Of a DNA stretch of 58,182 nt, positions 8,861 through 18,354 are shown in pieces. Under the pieces are notes generated by a model that was given only the letters and a program-made list of their open reading frames with translations, made no database searches and was not told the origin of the DNA. This DNA is from Streptosporangiales bacterium. GTDB taxonomy: Bacteria > Actinomycetota > Actinomycetes > Streptosporangiales > WHST01. The translations under genes were made by a program, and so were the position numbers. Position 1 is the first letter of the stretch; each line of letters starts with the position of its first letter. Where the stretch lies: contig WHTA01000031.1 of NCBI GenBank assembly GCA_009379825.1, positions 1 to 58,182 of the forward strand, in the 5' to 3' direction.

Positions 8861-9190
8861 GACGGCAAGGGCAGGAGGTGGACGCTGCGTACGGCCGCGC
8901 GGTACGCGGACGTGTGGAACATGCCGGGACCCGGCGAGTCGACGGCGGAGTTCGAGGATCTCTGCCGGGTACTCGACCGACACTGCGCCGATGCCGGCCG
9001 CGATCCAGCGGAGATCCGCAGGTCCATCCAGCTCGCCGTCACCGACGACCACGACGAGCTGCTCGCCACCGTCGAGACGTACGCACGGGCCGGGGTCACC
9101 GACTTCGTACTGATCCTCCGCGGCGCGGACCCGGTCGCCCAGGCGGACCGCAGCGCGGAGCTGCTGCCCCGGCTGCGGTCGGTCGCCTGA
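8861..9190 (+). pseudogene. Luciferase-like (F420/FMN) monooxygenase C-terminal remnant
   Basis: About 108 residues match the C-terminal part of LLM-class oxidoreductases: GRRWTLRTAARYADVWN, VLDRHCADAGRDPAEIRRS and a final AGVTDFVL segment. Intact members are about 280-330 residues with a TIM barrel; the N-terminal two thirds are missing. The open frame runs upstream to 8762, but the residues before GKGRRW show no family resemblance. The sequence therefore appears truncated by the rearrangement that also left the HsdM and transposase fragments. Confidence 0.6.
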
Positions 9191-9199
9191 GCCGTACGG

Positions 9200-9616
9200 T
9201 CAGAAGGTGCCTGGGATGGACTGACTGATGTTGTGGGTCAGATCGGTGACCATGACGTCGGTGAACTCGACGGTCATCGGCGGGCTGCACGACGGCTGGA
9301 AGGTTGCGGTCGCCGTGAGTGTGAAGTTGGCCTTGCCGTTCTGAACGGGGAACGTCCCTTCGGCGGCGAGGCTCTGCTTGTTCCCCGCCTGTGGCTTGTT
9401 GCTGCCCGGGTTCACGCACTGAGCGGTTGCAGTGAGCTGGACCTGGACCTGGTCCTCGTTGCCGAGCCCGGCGATCTTGCCGGTCGCGGTGAGGCTGGTG
9501 TCGGCGCGCGTGATGCTGGTCGTACCGACGAAGTGTGGGCTGCCGGCGTATGCGGCAGGCGCGAAGAGCAGTGAGGCGAGCATGGCCATCACGGCAGCAA
9601 TGACTAGTCGGCGCAC
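9200..9616 (-). CDS. Small secreted protein, unknown function
   Basis: This 138-residue protein begins at GTG 9616 after a GGAGGA site. A clear signal peptide (RRLVIAAVMAMLASLLFAPAAYA) is followed by a Thr/Ser/Val-rich domain likely to be all-beta, with two cysteines (in AQCVNPG and PSCSPP) that could form a disulfide. No catalytic motif is recognisable. Similar short exported proteins of unknown role are common in actinobacteria. It is convergent with the monooxygenase remnant, ten bases away, and stands apart from the deaminase operon. Confidence 0.65.
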   Translation of the reverse strand: MRRLVIAAVMAMLASLLFAPAAYAGSPHFVGTTSITRADTSLTATGKIAGLGNEDQVQVQLTATAQCVNPGSNKPQAGNKQSLAAEGTFPVQNGKANFTLTATATFQPSCSPPMTVEFTDVMVTDLTHNISQSIPGTF

Positions 9617-9733
9617 GGAAGTCCTCCGTCTCGGTGACCGCTGACGCGGCCACTGAGCCGAGGTTCGCGGGTACCGAGCGGTGCGGCCAGTGACAGTACC
9701 CTGACGAGGCCCTGACGAGCCGCCCGGCGATCT

Positions 9734-10735
9734 TCAGGGCGCCGAGTACCGGTCGAGCTCGGCGAGGTACGCGTCGCGCCGTGACGTTCCGAGCCAGGCG
9801 ATCTCGAACGCGTTTCGCTGCAACCGCACGATGTCGGCGGCCGACAGGTCGAGGGCGTCCTGCACCGCGAGCAGGTTCTCCGTCACGTAGCCGCCGAAGT
9901 ACGCGGGATCGTCGGAGTTCACCGTCACCTTGACGCCGGCGTCGAGCAGCTTGCGCACCTCCGTGGCCTTGAGCCCGTCGGTGACCCAGCCGTTCGAGAT
10001 CGGGCAGACGGTCAGGCCGAGCCCGCGGTCGCGGATCTCGGCGAGCAGCGCTTCGTCGTCCAGTGCGTTCACGCCGTGGTCGATGCGGTCCACCGCGATG
10101 ACGTCGAGACACTGGCGGATGTGCTCGGTGGCGTTCTCCTGGTCGACGTCGCAGTGCATGGTGAGGAAGTAGCCCTCCGTGCGCGCGTGTTCGAAGACCG
10201 CGGTGAACTTCGTCGGCGGGTTGCCCTTCTCGTCGGAGTCCAGCCCGACGCCGATGATCCAGTCCTTGTACGGCAACGACTCCATCAGCGTGGCCATGGC
10301 GTACTCGGCGGAGAGGTCGCGCAGGAAGCAGAGGATCAGCTCGGCGTGCAGGTCGTACGCACTGCGCGCGTCGACGAGCGCGCGGCGCAGGCCGCGGATC
10401 ACCGTGCTGAACGGCACGCCGCGCGACGTGTGCGCCTGCGGGTCGAAGAAGATCTCCACGTAGCGCACGTTCTGCTCGTGGGCGCGCGTGAGGTACGCCC
10501 ACGCGAGGTCGTAGAAGTCCGCCTCGGCGACGAGCACCCGCATCCCGTCGTAGTACGACGCGAGGAACGACGGGAGGTCGTCGAAGGCGTACGAGTCGCG
10601 CAGCGCCTCGGCGTCCGCGTAGGGGAGCGTGCGGCCGTTGCGGCGGGCCAGCTCGAACCGCAGCTCGGGTTCGAGCGTGCCCTCTATGTGGAGGTGCAGC
10701 TCGCACTTGGGGATGCCGGCTATGAAGTCCTTCAC
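9734..10735 (-). CDS. Adenosine/adenine deaminase (ADA fold)
   Basis: This 333-residue zinc hydrolase of the ADA superfamily starts with GTG 10735 and overlaps the upstream adenine deaminase by 4 bp. Visible motifs are KCELHLHIEGT (metal-binding HxH), TMHCDVDQ, DRIDHGVNAL (catalytic-region His) and NSDDPAYFGGYVTEN near the C-terminus. The last motif is typical of the ADE branch (Aah1-like adenine deaminases) rather than the nucleoside-specific branch, so adenine may be the substrate; adenosine remains possible. It is the third gene of the permease-Ade-ADA operon, which would convert imported adenine compounds to hypoxanthine or inosine. Confidence 0.85.
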   Translation of the reverse strand: MKDFIAGIPKCELHLHIEGTLEPELRFELARRNGRTLPYADAEALRDSYAFDDLPSFLASYYDGMRVLVAEADFYDLAWAYLTRAHEQNVRYVEIFFDPQAHTSRGVPFSTVIRGLRRALVDARSAYDLHAELILCFLRDLSAEYAMATLMESLPYKDWIIGVGLDSDEKGNPPTKFTAVFEHARTEGYFLTMHCDVDQENATEHIRQCLDVIAVDRIDHGVNALDDEALLAEIRDRGLGLTVCPISNGWVTDGLKATEVRKLLDAGVKVTVNSDDPAYFGGYVTENLLAVQDALDLSAADIVRLQRNAFEIAWLGTSRRDAYLAELDRYSAP

Positions 10736-12510
10736 GGGGTCGCCTCCTTCGCGACGTCGAGCAGCGGGTCGACGTGCTGTTGTGCGTGGTAGTCGACGAG
10801 GCCACCATCGGTCACCGCGTAGTCCGGTATCGCCGTGATGGCCAGGAACATCAGGTACCCGAACGCCGACGGCAGCCGGCAGCCGAGCTCGCCGGCCGCT
10901 GCGTCCAGCCGGCGTTCCGCCTCGGCCATCTGCTCCGCGGGCAGGTCGGCCACGATGCCGCCGACGGGCAGGGCGAGGAACTCGCGTACGGTGCCTTCGG
11001 CCGCGACGGCGAGGCCGCCGCCGGTAGCGAGCACCTGGTTGACGGCGACCGCCATGTCGGCCGCGTTCGTGCCGACGCAGACGATGTTGTTGTCGTCCGG
11101 GGCCGCGCTCGTGGCCAGCGCGCCGGTGCGCAGCTCGAACCCGGTGACGAACGCGGTGCGGATCGGCGTCTCGTTGCCGTAGCGCTCTACCACGCATACG
11201 TAGAGCACGTCCTGCGCCACGGAAGGCGGGAGCACGCCGTCGACGGCGGCGAGCACCACGTCGCGCCTGCGACGGACGAACGGCACCTGCCGGTCGAGGT
11301 CCATGGCGAGCACCCGCACGCTCGGGGCGCCCGCCGGTGCCCGGACGGCGATCTGGTCCTGGCGTACGGGTGCCCGGCGCATGGTGTGGAGCAGCGCAGG
11401 GTCGCGTACCGGCGGGGTCGGCGCGGTCAGCATCTGCCCACCGGCGGCGACGAGCCGGCCACCCGCGACCACCTGCCGTACGTCGAACGCCTGCAGGTCG
11501 CCGGCCACGAGCAGGTCGGCGTACTTGCCAGGTGCCACGGAACCCACCAGGTGGTCGATGCGGTACATCTGCGCGCAGTTGATGGTGGCCATCTGCACGG
11601 CGGTCACCGGTGGCACGCCCGCGGCGATCGCCAGCCGCACCAGGTGGTCGATGTGCCCGTGCTCGAGCATGTCGGACACGGTGACGTCGTCGGTGCAGAA
11701 CGCGACCCGCGACGGGTCGGCGCCGAGCTCCGTCACCACCTTTATGTTCTCCTCGAGGAAGTGCGCGACCGACGACTCGCGGACGAGGAAGTACATGCCG
11801 GCGCGCAGCTTCGCGAGCGCCTCAGCGGCGCTGTAGCTCTCGTGGTCGAGCCGTATCCCGGCGACGCACAGCGCCGGCAGGGTCGCCTCGGCGGCCATCG
11901 GCGCGCAGCCGAACGCGGGCAGCCGGTTGCGCCTGGCCAGCTCCAGGGTCTCGAGCACGGCAGGGTCGCGGCCGAGCACGAACTCCGACACCGTCTCCCA
12001 GACGCCGACGCACTCCGGCCAGGCCTGCGCGACCCGGTGTTCGGCGGGGCCGAGGTAGTGCCCCACGGTAGACCGCGGGAGCGTGTACGGCGTCTGGAAC
12101 GGCGCTCCCCAGAACACCCGCAGCGGGCTCGCCGCCGCCTCGTCGAGCGCCGACCTGGCGCCGTCCAGGCCGGCGACCACGCACATCTGGTCGAGCCCGG
12201 AGACCACGCTCGTGGTGCCGCACCGCACCACGGCGTCGGCGAACATGGTGACGGAGAGCTTGCTGCACTCGATGTGCAGGTGGCCGTCGACCAGGCCTGG
12301 CACCACGTACCCGCCGGCCGCGTCGACCTGCTCGGTGTCCGCGCCCCGGTACCTGTCGACGGCGCCGACCGCGACGATCCGGTCGCCGGCGACGGCGACG
12401 TCCGCGGGATAGATCTCGCCGGTGAACACGTTCACCAGCCGGCCGCCGGTCACCACGAGATCGGCCGGGCGTGCGGCGGTCGCCGCGTCGATCAGCTGGT
12501 CGAGCCTCAC
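10732..12510 (-). CDS. ade: Adenine deaminase
   Basis: This 592-residue amidohydrolase of the bacterial adenine deaminase (Ade) type converts adenine to hypoxanthine and ammonia. The N-terminal composite domain leads into VPGLVDGHLHIECSKLS (HxH metal motif). The barrel continues through CTDDVTVSDMLEHGHID, and the C-terminal Ade-specific domain contains SAAPDDNNIVCVGTN. Start GTG 12510 overlaps the permease stop. The length is normal for the family. It lies between a cytosine/purine permease and an ADA-type deaminase, under a divergent LacI regulator, so the operon seems dedicated to purine-base uptake and deamination. Confidence 0.92.
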   Translation of the reverse strand: MRLDQLIDAATAARPADLVVTGGRLVNVFTGEIYPADVAVAGDRIVAVGAVDRYRGADTEQVDAAGGYVVPGLVDGHLHIECSKLSVTMFADAVVRCGTTSVVSGLDQMCVVAGLDGARSALDEAAASPLRVFWGAPFQTPYTLPRSTVGHYLGPAEHRVAQAWPECVGVWETVSEFVLGRDPAVLETLELARRNRLPAFGCAPMAAEATLPALCVAGIRLDHESYSAAEALAKLRAGMYFLVRESSVAHFLEENIKVVTELGADPSRVAFCTDDVTVSDMLEHGHIDHLVRLAIAAGVPPVTAVQMATINCAQMYRIDHLVGSVAPGKYADLLVAGDLQAFDVRQVVAGGRLVAAGGQMLTAPTPPVRDPALLHTMRRAPVRQDQIAVRAPAGAPSVRVLAMDLDRQVPFVRRRRDVVLAAVDGVLPPSVAQDVLYVCVVERYGNETPIRTAFVTGFELRTGALATSAAPDDNNIVCVGTNAADMAVAVNQVLATGGGLAVAAEGTVREFLALPVGGIVADLPAEQMAEAERRLDAAAGELGCRLPSAFGYLMFLAITAIPDYAVTDGGLVDYHAQQHVDPLLDVAKEATP

Positions 12511-13925
12511 CGCTGCGCCTCCCGCACCTGCGGCTCGGCGACCGCCTCGGCCTCGGTCCGTACCCGCTTCCTGGCCAGCAGCCAGTACACCCCGCCGCCG
12601 ACCAGCATGCCGGCGAAGACGCTGAGGTCGGAGCCGCCGGTGGCCGCAGAGAGCGGGCCGACGACGAGCACCGAGTTGATCCACGCGGTGGCGGCGGCCA
12701 TGCCGAGCAGCAGCGCGACGATCGCCGGCACGTGCACGCCGCCGGAGCGCCAGTAGATCCCCGTGCTGCCCGTCTCGCTCGGGAACAGCGACTCGGCGTG
12801 GTAGCGCCCGCGGCGCAGCAGCCAGTCGACCAGGTAGAAGGCCGCCCACGGCGCGAGCCAGATCACCAGGATCGCGAGGAAGTTCTCCAGCAGCTCGTAG
12901 AACGACTCGGCGAACACCGCCCAGAACGCGATGGCCACGCAGATCACCAGGTCGACGATCACGGTGATCGACCTGCGGATGCGGACGCCCATCGTCTGCA
13001 GGTTGAGCCCGGACGAGTACAGGTCGCTGGTGTTCACCGCGAGCAGGGTCACGATGGCGAGCAGCAGGTACGGGACCACGAACCAGGCCGGCAGCACGTC
13101 CGGCAGTCCGGAGATCGGGTCGCTCGCGTCGACGGTGATCGAGGCCACCGCGGCGCCGAGCGTCATCAGCAGCGTGTACGCGGCGCAGCCGCCGGCCGCC
13201 GAGCACAGGAACGTCGCGCGGGGGCTCGCCCGCGGCGACAGGTAGCGGGAGTAGTCGCTGCCCATCACCGCCCAGGACAGCCCGCCCGCGGCGATGACGA
13301 GTGCGATTGCCGCCGTGACCAGCGGGACGGGCGCAGGCTCGGCCGCGGCGCCGAGGTCGACCTGCGGCACCACGACGATCGCCATGACCGTGAACATGGC
13401 GATGGCCAGGTAGCTGAAGTACCGCTGCGCGCGCATGATCAGGCCGTAGCCGAACAGCGGCAGCACCAGCTGGATCGCCGCGGCGACGAGGATGACGACC
13501 GTGCTGACGAACGCGTTGTCCGGCACGCCGAGCTGGCCGAGCAGCGCGAGCGCGGCGAACACGATGAGGATCAGCCCGCCGGCCTCGAAACCGACCAGGG
13601 TGAGCCAGGAGAAGAACGCGAGCAGCCGGCCGCCGTTCGGCCCGAACGCCGCGCGCGAGATCGTCTGGGTGGACGTGCCCACCACCGGGCCCTGCAGGCT
13701 GGTCAGCCCGGTCAGCGTGAAGCCGATCAGGTTGCCGAGCACGATCGCGAACAGCGCCTGCGGGAACGACAGGCCGATCGCGACGAGCAGCGCGCCGTAG
13801 GCGAAGGTGAAGACGGTTGCCGTGGTGCCCACCCACAGCCAGATGAGGGACCGCGGGCGGGTGTGTCGTTCGGCCAGCGGCACCAGGTCGATGCCGCGGC
13901 GCTCGATGCGGAACGGATGAGACAT
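12507..13925 (-). CDS. Cytosine/purine permease (NCS1 family, CodB-like)
   Basis: This 472-residue membrane transporter has about 12 hydrophobic helices. NCS1 features include WVGTTATVFTFAYGALLVAI at helix 1, GPVVGTSTQTISRAAFGPNG, and GSDYSRYLSP in the middle. Members import cytosine, purines, allantoin or hydantoins with Na+ or H+. The ATG at 13925 follows GGAGGACGG. As the first gene of an operon with two adenine-type deaminases, adenine or hypoxanthine is the likeliest substrate, by inference. Confidence 0.88.
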   Translation of the reverse strand: MSHPFRIERRGIDLVPLAERHTRPRSLIWLWVGTTATVFTFAYGALLVAIGLSFPQALFAIVLGNLIGFTLTGLTSLQGPVVGTSTQTISRAAFGPNGGRLLAFFSWLTLVGFEAGGLILIVFAALALLGQLGVPDNAFVSTVVILVAAAIQLVLPLFGYGLIMRAQRYFSYLAIAMFTVMAIVVVPQVDLGAAAEPAPVPLVTAAIALVIAAGGLSWAVMGSDYSRYLSPRASPRATFLCSAAGGCAAYTLLMTLGAAVASITVDASDPISGLPDVLPAWFVVPYLLLAIVTLLAVNTSDLYSSGLNLQTMGVRIRRSITVIVDLVICVAIAFWAVFAESFYELLENFLAILVIWLAPWAAFYLVDWLLRRGRYHAESLFPSETGSTGIYWRSGGVHVPAIVALLLGMAAATAWINSVLVVGPLSAATGGSDLSVFAGMLVGGGVYWLLARKRVRTEAEAVAEPQVREAQR

Positions 13926-13944
13926 GAGGACCGTCCTCCGCTGA

Positions 13945-13956
13945 TTAAACCTTTAA
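13945..13956. promoter_or_regulatory. Probable LacI-family operator
   Basis: TTAAACCTTTAA in the 107-bp gap between the divergent permease operon and LacI gene. It resembles the AAACGTTT-centred palindromes bound by LacI/PurR-type regulators, with CC in place of the central CG. It is AT-rich against a very GC-rich background. Binding is inferred from position and symmetry. Confidence 0.5.
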
Positions 13957-14032
13957 GCAGGCTGGCAGACAACGTACTTGAGACGATCTGACACATTCAA
14001 GGGGGACGCGGCAGCGTGTGCGAGGAGGCGAT

Positions 14033-15043
14033 GTGACGAAACGGCCCGGGGCCCGGGTGGGCATCCGCGAGGTGGCGCAGGCAGCGGGAGTTTCGACCGC
14101 GTCGGTGTCGAACGCGCTGAACGGCACCGGGCGCATCGACCCGCGTACCCGGGACCGGATCGTCGAGGTAGCCAGGCAGCTAGGTTATCGGGCCAACCCG
14201 AGCGCCAGGCAGCTGCGTCAGCAGCGCACCGGCGTGCTCGCCGTCACCGCCAGGGAGCCGAAGGGTGACGGCTACGGCCTGATGGACGTCGAGTACTTCG
14301 TGGAGATGCTGATGTCCGCCGCGTCGGTCGCCCTGGCCAAGGGGTACTCGCTGACGTTGGTGCCGATGGCGACGGCCGGGGACACGCTCGACCAGATCGC
14401 CGTCGACGGCACGCTGCTGTTCGACGTGCTCAGCGCCGACCCGCTGCTCGCCGAGCTGAGCGCCGCCGGCACACCCGTCGTGACGGTGGGCCGCGACACC
14501 GCGCTGCCCGAGACCACCGGCTGGTGGGTCGACAACGACCTGGCCGTCGGCGTCACCGGCCTGCTCGACCACCTCAGCGACGCGGGCGCGCGGCGGATCG
14601 GACTGCTCACCGGCCCGGCCGAGTACTCGTACTGCGTGGACGCCGAACAGGCCTACCTCGCCTGGGTGGCCGCACGCGGCGGCGAACCGCTGGTCGCGCA
14701 CGTCGACGAGGAGCCGGGACACGCCGCCGCCGCGGCGTTGCTCGACCGGCCGGACCCGCCGGACGCCGTCTGCGCCGTGCTGGAGCGGTACGCGGTCGCG
14801 GTGGTCGACGAGGCCGGTCGGCGGCGGCTGCGGGTGCCGCAGGACCTGTTGGTCGCCGCCGCGTCGGACAGCGCCGCGGCCCGGCGTGGCGAGGTGCCGA
14901 TCACCGTGCTCGACCTCCATCCGGGCGAGGTCGGCCGGCAGGCGGCGGAGCTGCTCATCGGCCGGGTCGAGGGCAGCGAGGCGGAACCCGCGCACCGGCT
15001 GATCGGCGCCGACCTCGTGGCGCGGCGCTCGACCACGTCGTAG
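14033..15043 (+). CDS. LacI-family transcriptional regulator
   Basis: This 336-residue regulator has an N-terminal LacI helix-turn-helix (GIREVAQAAGVSTASVSNAL, hinge region LGYRANPSARQLRQQRTG) and a periplasmic-binding-protein-like ligand domain. Start GTG 14033 follows GAGGAGG; an earlier GTG at 14018 precedes that site. It diverges from the permease-deaminase operon, which it probably represses through the TTAAACCTTTAA site. The ligand would by context be a purine or related base, as for PurR; this is inference. Confidence 0.88.
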   Translation: MTKRPGARVGIREVAQAAGVSTASVSNALNGTGRIDPRTRDRIVEVARQLGYRANPSARQLRQQRTGVLAVTAREPKGDGYGLMDVEYFVEMLMSAASVALAKGYSLTLVPMATAGDTLDQIAVDGTLLFDVLSADPLLAELSAAGTPVVTVGRDTALPETTGWWVDNDLAVGVTGLLDHLSDAGARRIGLLTGPAEYSYCVDAEQAYLAWVAARGGEPLVAHVDEEPGHAAAAALLDRPDPPDAVCAVLERYAVAVVDEAGRRRLRVPQDLLVAAASDSAAARRGEVPITVLDLHPGEVGRQAAELLIGRVEGSEAEPAHRLIGADLVARRSTTS

Positions 15044-15225
15044 CGTGCACGTGCCGTTCGGCGCGGTAGTGCTGCCGTCTGTCGAACACTGCCAGTGATT
15101 GTCTTCTCTCGGAGCGGGTACAGCTCCTTACCATGCCGTCGACCGGTTTTTGGACAGCAGACGGTGTCCGAGCCGGGGGGCCCAGTGCGTCGTCACCGCC
15201 TGCCCGCATGGAAGTGGGTGTGACG

Positions 15226-18200
15226 ATGGTGGACGGCGACGTCGTGCGTGGGTTCAGCCGGAGAACGTTCATGGCGGGTGTCGGTGGCTCCGCGCTGGTT
15301 GCGCCGGCCGTGCTGACCGCTCCAGGTGCGCACGCGCAACCCAGGGCCGGGGGCAGCAGGCAGGTGCGGTTGCGGCAGGGCACGGACATCGCCGCCCAGG
15401 TCTCCCCGGCCGGCCGGCAGGTCGCGATCGACCTGGTGGGCGTGCTGTGGGTGTTCTCCGCGTCCGGCGGTACGGCGCGGCGGCTGACCGGTGACTTCTT
15501 CGACATCGCGCAGCCCAGTTGGTCGCCTGACGGGCAGACGCTCGCGTTCCAGTCGTACCGCGACGGTGTCTTCGACCTCTGGACGATCCGCGCCGACGGC
15601 AGCAAGCTCAGGCGCCTCACCCGCGGCCCTTACGACCATCGCGAGCCGCGGTTCTCGCCGGACGGCAAGCACCTGGCGTTCTCCTCGGACGCCTCGGGCC
15701 GCTACGCGATCTACACCTACGACCTGGCGGACGGCACCATCGCCACGGTCGCCGACACCGCCGACGAGGAGTACGAGCCGGCGTGGTCGCCGGACGGTTC
15801 GCGGCTGGCGTTCGTCGTGGCCGACACGAAGATCGACGCGGTCGACGTGCAGTCGGGGGAGCGGGAGACGCTGGTGTCGCGCGAGAGCGGCGAGATCCTG
15901 CACGGCCCGGCCTGGACACCGGACGGCGAGGACGTCGTCTACACGCTGACCACGCCGGCGGCCACCCAGCTGATGCGCGGGAACACGGCGCTCGTGGACG
16001 GCGAGGAGGTGTTCCCGTTCACCGTGTCGTGGCTGGACGACGAGCGGTTCGTCTACACCGCGGACGGTGCGGTGAAGAAGCGCTCGCTAGCTGGCGGCAG
16101 CGTGGCCACCATCGGCTTCACCGCCGCGATCGACGTGGTGCGGCCCGCGTACGAGAAGCGGCGCCGCGACTTCAGCTCGACCCGCAGGCACCCGGTGCGC
16201 GGCATCGGCAGCCCGGTGCTGTCCCCGGACGGGAAGCAGGTGGCGTTCCGCGCGCTCGGCGACATCTACACGATGCGGGTCGGTGGCCGGCCCCGGCCGC
16301 TCACCAGGGACCACTGGTGGAAGTCGGATCCCGCCTGGTCGCCGGATGGCAGCAAGCTGGCGTTCTCCACCGACCGGGCGGGCAAGCTGGACATCTGGAT
16401 CCGCGACCTCGCGACCGGCGACGAGCGGCAGCTGACCAACCTGCCCGACGCGGCCGCCGTCTCCGGCAGCTGGTCGCCGGACGGCGCTTTCCTGGCGTTC
16501 CTCGACCAGAACGGCGCGCTGCACACGGTCGAGGTGGCGACCGGAGTGGTGCAGCGCGTCTTCCCCGCGACGTTCGAGCCCGGCCGGCCGACCTGGTCGC
16601 CGGACGGCAACGTCATCGCGCTCGCCGCCGTCTACCCGTACTCCGCGAGATACCGCGAGGGCCTGAGCAAGATCATGCTCGTCGACCGGACGACCGGCCT
16701 GGCGACGTACGTGGACCCGCTGCCCGACCGGTCGATCCAGACCCGCGGTGACGACGGGCCCGTCTGGTCACCCGACGGCACGAAGATGGCGTTCGTCGTG
16801 GCGAGCGTGCTGTGGGTGATGGACGTAGCGCCTGACGGCACGCCGAAGTCGGAGGCACGACAGCTCACCGAGGAGGTCACCGATGCGCCGTCGTGGAGCG
16901 GCGACTCGCGGTCGCTGCTCTACCTGAACAACGGCCGGTTGCGGCTGGTGTCCGCCGACGGCGGCGAGCCGGAGACCGTTGCCGTGCCGCTCACCTGGGT
17001 CAACGTGCAACCGCGCGGGCGTACCGTGATCCGCGCCGGGCGGATGTGGGACGGCACGAGCGAGACCGTGCAGCGTGACGTCGACATCGTCGTCGACGGG
17101 CAACGCATCGCCGCCGTCGAGCCGCACCGGGCCGGACGCGACGGCCGCCGTATCGACGCGCGCGACCTGGTGGTCACGCCGGGCATCGTCGACATGCACC
17201 ACCACAGGGAGATGCAGGGCTACTCCTACGGCGACCGGCAGGGCCGGCTCTGGCTGTCGCTCGGGATCACCACGACCAGGTCGCCCGGCAGCCCCGCGTA
17301 CCACATGGTCGAGGAGCGGGAGGCCATCCAGTCCGGTGCGCGCATCGGGCCGCGGTACTTCGCCACCGGGGAGGCGATCGACGGGGCGCGCATCTACTAC
17401 AACTTCATGCGCCCGACGTTCGACGCCGACCAGCTCGCGCTCGAGCTGGAACGCGCCGAGGCGCTCGACTACGACCTGCTGAAGGCGTACGTGCGGCTGC
17501 CCACCGCGTGGCAGCAGAAGGTCATCGACGCGGCGCACCGGATGGGGGTCCATGCCAGCTCGCACTACCACTACCCGGCGTTCGCGTTCGGCGGTGACGC
17601 GATGGAGCACACCGGTGCGACGAACAGGTTCGGCTACTCGCGGACCATCACGGCGCACGGGCACGGTTACTCCGACGTCATCGACATCTTCACCGCGTCC
17701 CGGGCGGCGCGGATGCCGACGTACTTCATCTCGAGGACGCTGTACCGCGAGGACACCTCGCTGGTGACCGACCGTAGGGTGACCACCCTGTACCCGAGCT
17801 GGGAGTACGCGAAGCTGCAGGCGAACGTGCGGTCGGCGCAGACCACCGACCAGACGGCGATCCGCGCGAACCTGCGCCGCCAGGTGCAGCAGGCGGTGGA
17901 CATGCTGGCCGGCGGCGGGCGGGTGCTCAACGGCACCGACTCGCCGATCGACCACAACGCGGTGAGCACGCACATGAACCTGCGCGCGCTGGTGAAGTAC
18001 GGCCTCACGCCGCACCAGGCGATGGTCGCCACCACGAGCGAGCCAGGTCGCTTCCTCGGCGAACCGATCGGCCGGGTAGCGGTCGGCATGTACGCCGACC
18101 TGGCCCTGCTGGCCGGCAACCCGCTCGAGGACATCACGGAGGCGGCGAACGTACGTCAGGTGCTGGTCGGCGGCGTCAGCCACACCGTCGACGAGCTGCT

Positions 18201-18347
18201 CGAGCCGTTCGCCGTGACGGCGAAGCGGGCCAACGGCCGGACAACCGCGTCGCGTGGCCGGTGCCCGAGCACCCGGACAACAAGAAGTACTGGTGGCACG
18301 ACCCGAAGTACGTCGAGGAGGCCAGAACCGCCTGCTGCGACGACTGA
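15226..18347 (+). CDS. Exported TolB-type beta-propeller/amidohydrolase, 3' frameshift
   Basis: This gene encodes about 1,040 residues in three parts. A Tat signal (FSRRTFMAGVGGSALVAPAV) is followed by a long series of WSPDG-type TolB/WD40-like blades over roughly residues 60-600. The last part is an amidohydrolase-superfamily barrel with DMHHHREMQG as metal motif, HASSHYHY, and NGTDSPIDHNAVS near the end. Propeller-amidohydrolase fusions act outside the cytoplasm on unknown substrates. The frame shifts near 18228-18240: after AKRANG the family-like tail continues in another frame as RVAWPVPEHPDNKKYWWHDP and ends at TGA 18347. Without the shift the frame would run antisense through the next gene. 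Start ATG 15226 is tentative. Confidence 0.75.
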
Positions 18348-18354
18348 CCCTCGA

